From NCBI RefSeq assembly GCF_049510455.1, contig NZ_JBEKYX010000001.1, positions 42,920-106,919 on the forward strand: a stretch of DNA of 64,000 nucleotides, in the 5' to 3' direction. Shown here piece by piece: positions 56,181-64,000 of the stretch (within the stretch, counting starts at the first letter, position 1; every line of letters starts with the position of its first letter). The position numbers and the translations under genes are program-made. The notes below the pieces were generated by a model. That model was not told the DNA's origin. It saw nothing but the letters and a program-made list of their open reading frames with translations, and did no database searches. The stretch comes from Telmatobacter sp049510455 (GTDB lineage Bacteria > Acidobacteriota > Terriglobia > Terriglobales > Acidobacteriaceae).

Positions 56181-56882
56181 ATGAAAGTTTTTCTTACCGC
56201 CACATTGATAGCGGCCAGCCTGAGCCCAATGGCTGTCGCACAGGATGCGAAAATTGACGCCCGCATTGACGCCGCACACGCCGTTCTACATGAGCTGATG
56301 AACACTCCTGACAGAGGAGTGCCGCTCGATGTCGCATCCAAAGCCACATGCGTTCTCGTCGTACCCTCTTTCAAGAAGGCCGCATTTGTTTTTGGCGCCG
56401 AATATGGACAAGGCGTGGTAACCTGCCGGACTCGGAGCGGTCGATGGAGCGCTCCCGCGTTCGTTCAACTTGAGGGAGCGAGCTTCGGATTTCAAGTTGG
56501 CGGACAATCCACGGATCTGGTTTTGATTGGCATGAATCATCATGCGGTGGATGATCTCCTGAAAGATAAGGTGAAACTTGGCGCGGATGCATCCGTGGCC
56601 GCCGGCCCGGTAGGCCGCAATGCTCAAGCCTCAACAACCGAATTGGCAAATGCCGAATTCCTTACCTATTCACGCAGCAAGGGCCTCTTTGCAGGCATCG
56701 ACCTCAACGGAGATGTGGTTCACCAGAATTCCTCGGATACAGAAAAGGTCTACGGCCATAACGTTCCATACGCCAGAATCCTTGGCGGCGGCGTGCCAAC
56801 TCCTCCGTCAGCGGCCCACTTTGTTGCCACTGTGAACGAGATGTTCGTGCGCGGTGTCGCCCGCCAGGACGCGGGAAAATAA
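56181..56882 (+). CDS. YSC84/lipid-binding-domain secreted protein
   Basis: 233 residues from ATG 56181 behind AAGGAG. Signal peptide MKVFLTATLIAASLSPMAVA. The mature part has VPLDVASKATCVLVVPSFKKAAFVFGAEYGQGVVTCR, SAPAFVQLEGASFGFQVGGQSTDLVLIGMN, typical of the YSC84/DUF500 family of lipid-associated proteins. Function is not known in bacteria. Confidence 0.82.
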   Translation: MKVFLTATLIAASLSPMAVAQDAKIDARIDAAHAVLHELMNTPDRGVPLDVASKATCVLVVPSFKKAAFVFGAEYGQGVVTCRTRSGRWSAPAFVQLEGASFGFQVGGQSTDLVLIGMNHHAVDDLLKDKVKLGADASVAAGPVGRNAQASTTELANAEFLTYSRSKGLFAGIDLNGDVVHQNSSDTEKVYGHNVPYARILGGGVPTPPSAAHFVATVNEMFVRGVARQDAGK

Positions 56883-56921
56883 AACTTCCAACGTCTTGAC
56901 AACCTAAGCACGGAAGAAAAG

Positions 56922-56954
56922 ATGGGCATGCTTCTGTTAAGGAAGCATGCCCAT
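56922..56954. terminator. 12-bp hairpin after the YSC84 gene
   Basis: ATGGGCATGCTT (56922-56933) pairs with 56943-56954 over a 9-base loop. No long T-tract, so terminator call is moderate. The rest of 56883-57207 holds no visible gene. Confidence 0.55.
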
Positions 56955-57207
56955 TCAGTTTAGGTGCGTAACTTCGTAAGAAATACTCCAGACAGCTTAC
57001 TCTCAACTACCTGCCGGCTCATCCTCGCAGCCGTTCCCCTGTCTCAATCGGCATGGCAGTTTCAATCCGCCACAACCGCGCAAAATGCGCGTACAATTTC
57101 GCTGCGTATCGATTCGCGTCGGACACGTGACAAAAGTCATTTCCCAGCGCGCCCAATTTGCGTTATGCTCTGCTTCTCCTTAAGAAAGAAGAGTAACGGA
57201 GATCATC

Positions 57208-58005
57208 ATGCCCAGCTTTCATCATCTGCTCATTCATAACGCCAACGAAATTCGCACCATCACCATGAACCGGCCGGAAAAGCGCAACGCGCTCTGTCCG
57301 CTGCTCATGCAGGAGATCACCCAGGCGCTCGATGAAGCCGAGGACTCCGACTGCCGCGTCGTCATCCTCACCGGCGCTGGCCCCGCCTTCTGCGCCGGCC
57401 TCGACATGGAGCACCTCTCCACGCTCCATGCCACCACAGAGGAAGAAGACCGCCGCGACTCCGAAAACATGGCCAACGTCCTGCGCACGCTCTACGAATT
57501 CTCCAAGCCCGTCATCGCCGCCGTCAACGGCCCGGCCATCGCGGGCGGCATGGGCCTCGCCATGCTCGCCGACTTCACCCTCGCCGTCCCTGAAGCCAAA
57601 TTCGGCTTCACTGAAGTCAAGCTCGGCTACGTGCCCGCCATCGTCGCCTCCTTCCTCCTTCGCCAGGTCGGAGAAAAGGTCACCCGTGAGCTGCTCATAT
57701 CCGGCAGGCTCATCCGAACGCAGGAAGCGTATCACCTCGGCGTAGTCACACAGATCGTCAACGCTGAAGAACTCATGCAGACCGCGTATGCATGCGCTCA
57801 GGGCCTTCTGCAGAACAGCCCGCAGGCCATGCGGGAGGTCAAGCGCCTTCTCGCCATGCACTCCAAGCGCAGGCTCGACGAGGAGATCGAAGACGCCATC
57901 GAGGTCAACGCGCACCAGCACTCCGCAGAAGACTTCCGTGAAGGCGTACAGGCATTTCTGAAGCACCGCAAACCCGAATGGCCCAGCCTGCATACCAGGG
58001 TTTAG
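57208..58005 (+). CDS. Enoyl-CoA hydratase/isomerase-family protein
   Basis: 265 residues. Crotonase fold: oxyanion-hole segments AGPAFCAGLDMEHL and GPAIAGGMGLAMLADFTLAVPEAKFGFTEVKLGYVPAIVAS, with the Glu of FTEVKLG at a catalytic position. It acts on acyl-CoA thioesters; isolated from other beta-oxidation genes here, so the specific substrate is open. Confidence 0.88.
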   Translation: MPSFHHLLIHNANEIRTITMNRPEKRNALCPLLMQEITQALDEAEDSDCRVVILTGAGPAFCAGLDMEHLSTLHATTEEEDRRDSENMANVLRTLYEFSKPVIAAVNGPAIAGGMGLAMLADFTLAVPEAKFGFTEVKLGYVPAIVASFLLRQVGEKVTRELLISGRLIRTQEAYHLGVVTQIVNAEELMQTAYACAQGLLQNSPQAMREVKRLLAMHSKRRLDEEIEDAIEVNAHQHSAEDFREGVQAFLKHRKPEWPSLHTRV

Positions 58006-58331
58006 CCCATCCGGCCTTGCTCGCTCTCGCTGGGGTGGAACAGCACTCCCACCCCTCAGCCACAACCCCGTGTCATCCTGAGCGGGTGAGAATGATTCTA
58101 GAAATTATTGATTCTGATTGAGCTAAATGCCACGAATTTGGCTGTGTAGGAACTGTGCAGAGCGAATGTGCAGAATCCGGTTTGAATGACAGCTTTCTCC
58201 TTGCGGAAGAGGGCCGGGAGAAACCCGCAGGGTGTCTCCCGCGCCGCTGAAAATGGCAGACGGGAGCCTACGCATCCCGTCTGTCGGTTTCTCGTGTGTC
58301 GTCCGATTGTTACATGGTGACGGCGTGATTT
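58006..58331. other. Boundary region between chromosome and mobile segment
   Basis: Left part: GGGGTGG (58032-58038) pairs with CCACCCC (58049-58055) around the same ACAGCACTC core as at 14151; then TGTCATCCTGAGCG (58072-58085), the start of a repeat widespread in such genomes, ends abruptly. Right part: two hairpins, 58215-58241 (7 bp + 4 bp, loop GCA) and 58257-58283 (9 bp). No credible gene. Confidence 0.5.
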
Positions 58332-59219
58332 TCATGCCGCAACTGCCTCCAGTTCCTCGCTGGTTACGCCCTCGGCGATGGGCGGCTCCAATGCGGCAAG
58401 GATGACGCTGGCGGTCTGCTGGATGACTTCCAGTGATTCGGCCAACAGTGAGGCGTTGCCCTTATAAAGCTGGATGTACGACGCGCTGGCTTCTTCGTTG
58501 ACCAACCCAACGGCTTTGCCGACAACAAACGCTACCGCCTCGGCTTCTGTCTCGCGCGCGGTCTTCGTGGTGGCCGTGCGGCGTTCGCTGCGGTGCAGGA
58601 GTTCGTGAGCCGTTTCATGGACAAGCGTGGCGAAGGTTTCTGCCTTCGACTGTCCGGGCAGGATGGCGATGCGTCCGCCGTAGCTCATGCCAAGCGCGGG
58701 TGCGATCTTCTCGCTGTAGACAAGCTGAATGCCTTTGCTGTTGAGGAATTCTGCCAATCGTTCGATGTTCTCGCCGGGGTCGCCGGTGACCTCGTTTAGC
58801 GCAGGCAGTTCTACACCATCGGTTTGCGAAATATCAAAGACGTAGGCGTTACGGAAGCCGAGCAATACTCGCTCGTTCTGTTTGGTAATGTCCTTGTTGG
58901 CTTCCGCGTCTTTCTTGCGACGAACCCCAACGACGGGTGCGAGAATGCGGATGCCCTTCTGTCCGGCCTTAACGCTACGGCCAAGATTCTTCCACGTCCA
59001 GAACCCCGCTACTCTTTTTGCCGAGGGCATTTGTCGCGCGATCTCCAGCACGTTTCCGAAGCTGTACTGGTGAAAGCGGCTCATGGCCGTGAGGTAGTTG
59101 GTGAGAGCTTCCGAATGTCCGGCCTCCAGTTGCTCAATCAGCAGCTTGATATTGGTGGCAACCAATTCCTGCTTGGTATGGGGCTTCTTGCTGTCGATGG
59201 TGGTAATGGTGGTGTTCAT
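58332..59219 (-). CDS. ardC: ArdC-type ssDNA-binding antirestriction protein with zincin domain
   Basis: 295 residues from the ATG at 59219 with AAGGAG; the frame runs further back to 59417 but the extension has no RBS. The N-terminal DUF1738/ArdC ssDNA-binding domain (LTAMSRFHQYSFGNVLEIARQ, GFWTWKNLGRSVKAGQKGIRI) precedes a C-terminal zincin with HETAH at 201-205. ArdC proteins protect incoming conjugative DNA from restriction. Next to a relaxase on the same strand, which fits a conjugative element. Confidence 0.88.
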   Translation of the reverse strand: MNTTITTIDSKKPHTKQELVATNIKLLIEQLEAGHSEALTNYLTAMSRFHQYSFGNVLEIARQMPSAKRVAGFWTWKNLGRSVKAGQKGIRILAPVVGVRRKKDAEANKDITKQNERVLLGFRNAYVFDISQTDGVELPALNEVTGDPGENIERLAEFLNSKGIQLVYSEKIAPALGMSYGGRIAILPGQSKAETFATLVHETAHELLHRSERRTATTKTARETEAEAVAFVVGKAVGLVNEEASASYIQLYKGNASLLAESLEVIQQTASVILAALEPPIAEGVTSEELEAVAA

Positions 59220-59643
59220 GGTGTTTGCTCCTTGGTTTTGGCTTTTGCACCTCCGCGTTGAAACGCGGCATGTACATGCCGAACGCCACCTGGCGAAGGC
59301 GGGGGTAGCAAACGGAAAGGTCTTCGAGCGGAGCTTTTTGGGGGGACTGCGCGTAGCGTGGGGGAGCCAAAACCCGAAGGGCGAATGGCCTTGCAGAGCG
59401 CGGGGGGCAGCGCCCACTAGGGAGCCTTGGTTTCCTTATCGAGTGCGCGTCCGCGCACAGTATTTATAGGAAGGGCGTTGCGGGAGGGAGACTCCCGCAG
59501 AGGTGGCAGCGAAGAACGCGAACGCGGTCGCAGCGCGGAGGACACCTCCTCCGCAGACCCCAGAAAGTTGTTTGTGTGGCTTCGCGTAAGTGCTTCGATC
59601 AAACTGGCGAATCGGTGCTGCCCTCAGGATGGGCAGGCAGTCT
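59220..59643. other. Structured leader/spacer between relaxase and ardC
   Basis: No credible gene in 424 bases. It has four symmetric elements: CCGCGT/ACGCGG hairpin (59253-59268), GGCATGTACATGCC palindrome (59267-59280), GTGCGC(GTCC)GCGCAC (59443-59458) and TGCGGGAG/CTCCCGCA (59479-59499). A TATAAA-like box (minus strand, 59464-59469) could start a ~250-base ardC leader. Confidence 0.5.
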
Positions 59644-62403
59644 TTACATCCCGAGTCCAAACTCGATGCTATGTTCGTGCCTCGGCGCAATCTCGGGCTG
59701 CGGCGGCGTGATGGATTTCTCCAGCTTTATCGCTGGCATGTGGGCGCTCTCATGGGACACATCATGCCCTAACGCCTCCGGTAACTTTGTGCGGTCGTTG
59801 GTGTATACCTGTGCGTCTTCCGCGCCGCGCGAGACGGCTACGTATGCCATGCGGCTGTTGAGCAGGTCTTTTGCGGCCAATTCCGTATCGACATGAATCA
59901 AGACACGCTCGGCGGTTTGCCCCTGGCTGGAATGGCTCGTCACCGCATAACCGTGATCGAGATGCGGATGCTCGCGCGCGTCGAGCTGCACGTCGCGGCC
60001 TCCGTCCATCTTCAAGCGCATCTGCCCATCATGCCCGATAGCTTCGACCGTCCCTAATTCGCGGTTGGCAATCTTCAAGTTATTCGCTGGCGCGGTGAAC
60101 TGGATGCGATCACCCACAGCGAAGCTGCGCGGTTCTTCTCGATACACAGAGACGCCCTGCTGCCGTCGAGGATCATAGGTTAGCTCTGAGCCATCGGCCC
60201 GCACCACCGTCAATAGGTTTTTCTCCGCATCCACGCTCTTGACCCGCGCGTACTCGCCGCGTTCCATGCCCGTCTCTTTCGACGCACGCGCGTAGCGCAC
60301 GACGTCGTTGAACTCGTACCGCGCAGCCCATGTCCGCTCCGGCCCGGTGAGGTCCTGGCGCGGCACAAGTGTTTGAATGCGATGTTCGTCTTTACTGACA
60401 GAGCCGCGCTCCTGCATCTCTACATGGATACGTTCATTGATCTCCATACGGGAACGGTTGTCGGGCGAGACGACGAGCGTACCCTCCGGCGACTTCGCAT
60501 ACTCCTTCGCAATCGCGGCGATACGTTCTTCGCGTCCTGCGATCTCATGAACGCGGCCCTGCCGCTCTAAACGCTGCACGGCCTCGCGCACCTCGCCACG
60601 CGCAAGTTGCTCGACCACCTGTTTCAACTCCGGATCTTTCTGGCGCACGATCTCTTCGAGTTTGACTGTTTTCATGCCCGCATCCTGGAGCTGCGCGAAG
60701 GGACGCCCGGCCTCTACCGCCTCATGCTGCCGCCGATCACCTACCAGCAACACGCGATCATTCGGATGCAGACGATTCACAAACTCGTGCATCTGCTTGG
60801 TGGAGGCAAGCGAAGATTCGTCGAGCACATACAATCGTCGATCACCCGTGTCCGGCTGCTGTCCGCGTGCAAGATGCTTTTGCAGCGTGGATGTTTCCAT
60901 ACCGGCATCGGCCAGCTTTTGCGCCGCGCGGGACGTAGGGGCAAAGCCTTCCACTTTGTACCCTTCGGCTTCCGCGCCTTCACGGATGACGGCCAGTGTC
61001 GTGGTCTTACCTGCCCCGGCGACGCCGTCCAATCCCACCATCTTTTCGCGGGAAAGAAATATCTCATCGATGACATGTCGCTGCGAGGCATTCAGCTCCG
61101 GGTGCCGGTTCTCCGTCACAACCCGAATACGCGAATCCACAAGCATCGGATCATTCACTCCACGCTGATTGCCTTCCTGCATCCGTGCGACGATCTCGCG
61201 TTCCATGCGAAGCATGGCAGCGGTGGTGTACTGCTCTCCCGCTCCGGCATGATCGACGGTGCGGAACTCGCCTCGCGCGGCCCGCTGCTCAAACTCCTGT
61301 CGGATGTGGGCATACGTTGTCTCACCCATCCCTCGACTGAGCGCCGCTTCCAGAAGCTCGCGCCGGTCCAGCACGGCGGAACGCTCGAAGAGATGGTCAC
61401 GGGCATAGGTCACGGCCTGCTTCGCGATTCGATCGGGTTCGTAGACGTGGCGCTGTTCATGCGCCCGCGCCTCGGCCACAACTTTGTCGGCCTGATGTCC
61501 ATACTGCGCTGCCAGCTCGCGGTGCCGCTCCAACACCTCTCCCGGCGAGAGCAGTTCCTTGCTATCCCGCGTTCGGTGAGCGGCAACCTGCGCGGCTCCC
61601 GCTCCGTCGAGTCCCATCTCGCGCAAATGATCTTTGATCTGCTCCCGGCGCGGGCTGCTGGCCTCCAAATACTCTTTCGTATAGCCTTTGATCTCCGGCT
61701 GCCCATGCTTGCCCCGCTCCAGTTCGTAGCCCAACCCCTGCAACCGCATCGCCAGCTCGGAACGGTACACGCTGGTGGCATAGCGTTGCGAAGCGAACAG
61801 CTCCTGCGGTTGCAAGGCGCGGGTTTGTCCGTTGTCGCGCTCGGTGACGTTGAAGATCACAGCATGGGTATGGAGTTGCGGCGCGGCGTAGCCATCTACT
61901 GGACGCGCCGTGTCATGCTCGAAAGTCGCCGCAACGAATTTGCCTGTCGTCTCCGGCACATGGACGTTGCCAATCCGCGCCTGGGTGTACCGCTCCAGTT
62001 CGGCCAAAGCGACACACACGCTTTCCCGATGCGCCTCTCTCACGCGCTCATCACCGCCTACAAGTGCGGTGAGAGAAACTGACTTCGGCGCAGAGAACGT
62101 AGCATCCCAACCGGCGCGATGCTCCACGCTCGTCACTTCCTTGCCGAACTTGCCTTCATAGGTTTTGGAAACCTGATGGCGAACGAGCTGCGCTTCCGTG
62201 TGCGGATGCTGGCCTTCGGTCAGCCTCGCAAAGTGCTCATTGCCAACCGCACCTTCCAAGCCCCACTGCTCGGCCAGCTTGCCTTGCCACTCGCTGTGTC
62301 CCTGCTGGTCGCGGCTCCAATAGTTCTGCCGCTCCGAAGCAAACTCCCGCTCATGGTACGTCCGCACCTGGCTTGCCGAGAGCGGTCTGGAGATGGTCAG
62401 CAT
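59644..62403 (-). CDS. MobF-type conjugative relaxase-helicase (TraI/TrwC-like)
   Basis: 919 residues. The N-terminal relaxase has tyrosines Y16 and Y28 and the HUH metal motif LHTHAVIFN (H178, H180). The rest is a RecD/SF1 helicase: GVAGAGKTTT (Walker A, near 460-470), VLDESSLAS, LVGDRRQHEAVEAG, ending with the GYAVTSHSSQGQT motif. It nicks oriT and unwinds the transferred strand. Confidence 0.9.
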   Translation of the reverse strand: MLTISRPLSASQVRTYHEREFASERQNYWSRDQQGHSEWQGKLAEQWGLEGAVGNEHFARLTEGQHPHTEAQLVRHQVSKTYEGKFGKEVTSVEHRAGWDATFSAPKSVSLTALVGGDERVREAHRESVCVALAELERYTQARIGNVHVPETTGKFVAATFEHDTARPVDGYAAPQLHTHAVIFNVTERDNGQTRALQPQELFASQRYATSVYRSELAMRLQGLGYELERGKHGQPEIKGYTKEYLEASSPRREQIKDHLREMGLDGAGAAQVAAHRTRDSKELLSPGEVLERHRELAAQYGHQADKVVAEARAHEQRHVYEPDRIAKQAVTYARDHLFERSAVLDRRELLEAALSRGMGETTYAHIRQEFEQRAARGEFRTVDHAGAGEQYTTAAMLRMEREIVARMQEGNQRGVNDPMLVDSRIRVVTENRHPELNASQRHVIDEIFLSREKMVGLDGVAGAGKTTTLAVIREGAEAEGYKVEGFAPTSRAAQKLADAGMETSTLQKHLARGQQPDTGDRRLYVLDESSLASTKQMHEFVNRLHPNDRVLLVGDRRQHEAVEAGRPFAQLQDAGMKTVKLEEIVRQKDPELKQVVEQLARGEVREAVQRLERQGRVHEIAGREERIAAIAKEYAKSPEGTLVVSPDNRSRMEINERIHVEMQERGSVSKDEHRIQTLVPRQDLTGPERTWAARYEFNDVVRYARASKETGMERGEYARVKSVDAEKNLLTVVRADGSELTYDPRRQQGVSVYREEPRSFAVGDRIQFTAPANNLKIANRELGTVEAIGHDGQMRLKMDGGRDVQLDAREHPHLDHGYAVTSHSSQGQTAERVLIHVDTELAAKDLLNSRMAYVAVSRGAEDAQVYTNDRTKLPEALGHDVSHESAHMPAIKLEKSITPPQPEIAPRHEHSIEFGLGM

Positions 62404-62427
62404 CTGTGCTCTGCTCCTGTCTTTGCC

Positions 62428-63219
62428 TCACTCAATCCCTTTGGATTCGTCCCACACAAACCCGTTGTTCTTCGCAGCGGGTGTTTGAGGAGGCGGCAGT
62501 GCGGTCTGTGTGGCTGCTGACGTGGCCTGCTGCGTCGTTGCCGGTTTGGCTAAGGGACGAACCTCAATCAACGGCTTCGCGGCAGAGGCTCGCAGTACCC
62601 GTTGCCTCTGTAGACTCTTCCTGAAGTCAGCGCCCGAGCTGAGCACTTTCTGCCCCAGCTCCCGCCATAGCGGAACCGGCTTTCCCCACAGATACCGCTC
62701 CCGGCGAGCGCTCCGCCACGACAGGATCAGCGACCAGAGAAGCAGTGCAGCGACGAGCAGCAAAGCTGGCTGTACAAAGTAGTGCCACACAGGCTCTCCA
62801 TAGAAAAATTCCTCCCGAAGCAGTGCCACCAGCTTCGCTGAATTCACCTCCGTCGGCAACCCTCGTTCGATGCCTGTCCAGCCGTCCATCTCCGCCTTCC
62901 GGTTCATCCAGAAGGGCAGGATGTCCCCTTTCCAGAGCAGCTCCCGAGCCGGAATCGGAAGCAGGTCGGCTTCGGTAGCAAGTGCATATTGCAGGATCGG
63001 TTTGTTCCTCTTCGATCCGGCTTCGGGTTTGAACTTCCATACCCATTGAATCTCGCTCGTTGCTGCCGGGTCTTTCTCATGCCAGGAACTGGCCAGATAT
63101 GCGCCGACGTAGTACCGCTGGAGCGGCGTCAGGGTATAGAGCAGTGGACGCAGAAACACCCCAAAGCCAGCGCCCAGCAGGAACACTCCGGCCACGAAGA
63201 CAAAGAGAAGTTTCTTCAT
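62428..63219 (-). CDS. Two-span membrane protein of the mobilization region
   Basis: 263 residues: an N-terminal span (LLFVFVAGVFLLGAGFGVFL), a periplasmic part, a second span (PALLLVAALLLWSLILSW) and a Pro/Ala-rich cytoplasmic tail. That layout resembles the membrane anchor of VirD4/TraD coupling proteins, but no ATPase domain follows. It could be a coupling-protein partner or a truncated coupling protein. Overlaps the upstream gene by four bases and precedes the relaxase by 24. Confidence 0.5.
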   Translation of the reverse strand: MKKLLFVFVAGVFLLGAGFGVFLRPLLYTLTPLQRYYVGAYLASSWHEKDPAATSEIQWVWKFKPEAGSKRNKPILQYALATEADLLPIPARELLWKGDILPFWMNRKAEMDGWTGIERGLPTEVNSAKLVALLREEFFYGEPVWHYFVQPALLLVAALLLWSLILSWRSARRERYLWGKPVPLWRELGQKVLSSGADFRKSLQRQRVLRASAAKPLIEVRPLAKPATTQQATSAATQTALPPPQTPAAKNNGFVWDESKGIE

Positions 63220-63641
63220 CGCTCACCACCTCCCGGTCCGTCCTGAGACAGAAACTCTTCGAGCAGCTTGCGGGCGTCCGCCAGCTTCCGCGCATTCGCC
63301 TGGTCACGGATTTTGACCACGGAATCGGGCAGCAGATGCTTGCCTTCCGCGTTCGCCTGGGCTGTCGCGTGGAAGAGATTCAAGAGCATGTAGCGCAGTG
63401 CTGAGACCTCGGCCAGCACCAATTCGGTAGGGTCTGCTGGACGCTCCCGTGCGGCTTTCAGGGCCAGCTCGCGCAGCCATTCCGCCAAGGTCTTCCCCGC
63501 ACCTTCGGCGGCGGTTTCTACCTCGGCCAGCTCTTCCGGCGTGACCCTGGTTGCAATGGTTTTGGCACGGAGAACCGGACGCGCTTCGCCACTCGGCGAG
63601 GCTGGAGACTGCAACGAAGCCGGGATGCGGGGAGTGCCCAT
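63216..63641 (-). CDS. Ribbon-helix-helix relaxosome accessory protein (MobC-like)
   Basis: 141 residues. IATRVTPEELAEVETAAEGAGKTLAEWLRELALKAA is a ribbon-helix-helix DNA-binding unit as in MobC and other relaxosome helpers; a C-terminal helical part follows. Leads the membrane protein and relaxase genes. Probably binds the GTTTAC-rich DNA just upstream (inference). Confidence 0.75.
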   Translation of the reverse strand: MGTPRIPASLQSPASPSGEARPVLRAKTIATRVTPEELAEVETAAEGAGKTLAEWLRELALKAARERPADPTELVLAEVSALRYMLLNLFHATAQANAEGKHLLPDSVVKIRDQANARKLADARKLLEEFLSQDGPGGGER

Positions 63642-64000
63642 AGGAGAACCCGCTCAAAAATAGCTTGCACCCTGCGATTTTGGCCGTCAAGCGCCGGATG
63701 CGGCAAGCCATTCTCTATCAGTGAGTTTACACAGCGCGCCCTCTCTGGCACATTCTGGTTTACGCGCGTAAACGCATCAAAACTGTTCTCGATTGGAAGG
63801 CCGTCAAGTTACTGATTTCCTGAGCGTTGACACCCGTAAACGCGGGCATAAGTTACGTTTACCAGCAGCATCCCGTTTGGGGGTGACGTGTCGTAGCGCC
63901 AACCCGATGCGCAAGCATCGTGCTCTTCAAACGCAGTAGCAACCAGACTGGAGGACATGATGTAGACCGCATCAAGCCGGCATGATGTAGCGGATGAAAG
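63642..64000. other. Candidate oriT/relaxosome-binding region
   Basis: No gene. GTTTAC or its complement GTAAAC occurs five times in 63725-63862 (63725, 63758, 63768, 63836, 63857), including the 16-base palindrome GTTTACGCGCGTAAAC (63758-63773). Hairpins CCCGTAAACGCGGG (63833-63846) and GATGC(GCAA)GCATC (63906-63919) follow, then a direct repeat CATGATGTAG at 63956 and 63981. Confidence 0.6.

Noticed and set aside
59220..59417. N-terminal extension of ArdC to 59417
   Set aside because: Basic, Pro-rich translation without a start signal; the ATG at 59219 has AAGGAG and begins the conserved domain. The symmetric DNA elements here suit a leader.
63956..63990. Direct repeat CATGATGTAG as an attachment site
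   Set aside because: Only 10 bases, close together, no integrase gene in view; kept as part of the oriT-like region.

Overview
The window is high-GC bacterial chromosome. The set of proteins, the GspG/GspD gene group with a cohesin-tailed secretin, the DUF885 and GH130 proteins, and the recurring short intergenic repeats all suggest an acidobacterium (Terriglobia/Acidobacteriaceae type). This is an inference: there is no rRNA or other taxonomic marker in the window, and I saw no tRNA, CRISPR array or insertion sequence.

Layout. 1-10.3 kb: the end of a type VI secretion locus (TssL tail, TssM) followed by a PP2C phosphatase, a Cys-cluster protein and a 1382-residue Ser/Thr kinase with TPR, PEGA and Ig-like parts. 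10.3-14 kb: a DUF885 metallopeptidase-like protein, a small secreted protein and an aldose-epimerase-like protein. 14.5-18 kb: a GH130 glycosidase coupled to a GT4 glycosyltransferase. 18-19.2 kb: non-coding, holding a dense cluster of nested and mutually exclusive hairpins. 19.2-31.4 kb: small CPCC and ASCH-like proteins, then the proteostasis block tig-clpP-clpX, two membrane glycosyltransferases, lon, a MATE exporter and engB. 31.5-34.8 kb: two pseudopilins and a secretin. 35-53 kb: housekeeping genes (smpB, pepA, argS, metG, tatD, yajQ, a polyprenyl synthase, ybgC, rseP, dxr, cdsA, uppS) interleaved with five complete toxin-antitoxin modules and one remnant. Two of these modules separate uppS from cdsA-dxr-rseP. 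54-58 kb: VOC, XRE, HD, YSC84-like and enoyl-CoA hydratase genes. 58.1-64 kb: a mobile or conjugative segment with ArdC, a MobF relaxase-helicase, a membrane protein, a ribbon-helix-helix relaxosome protein and an oriT-like region rich in GTTTAC/GTAAAC. It runs off the right end.

How it fits together. The first block looks like a secretion machine with a phospho-Thr control circuit. The tig/clpPX and lon group handles folding and degradation. The uppS/cdsA/dxr/rseP/polyprenyl synthase group supplies isoprenoid and phospholipid precursors and envelope stress proteolysis. The GT/GH130 pair and the two membrane glycosyltransferases act on surface or storage glycans. The accessory layer (toxin-antitoxin pairs and the conjugative segment) is where the least described features lie: an antitoxin of no family I know paired with a PIN protein, several self-regulatory operator arrays, a 31-bp heptad-built hairpin between rseP and ybgC, and the hairpin cluster at 18.8 kb.
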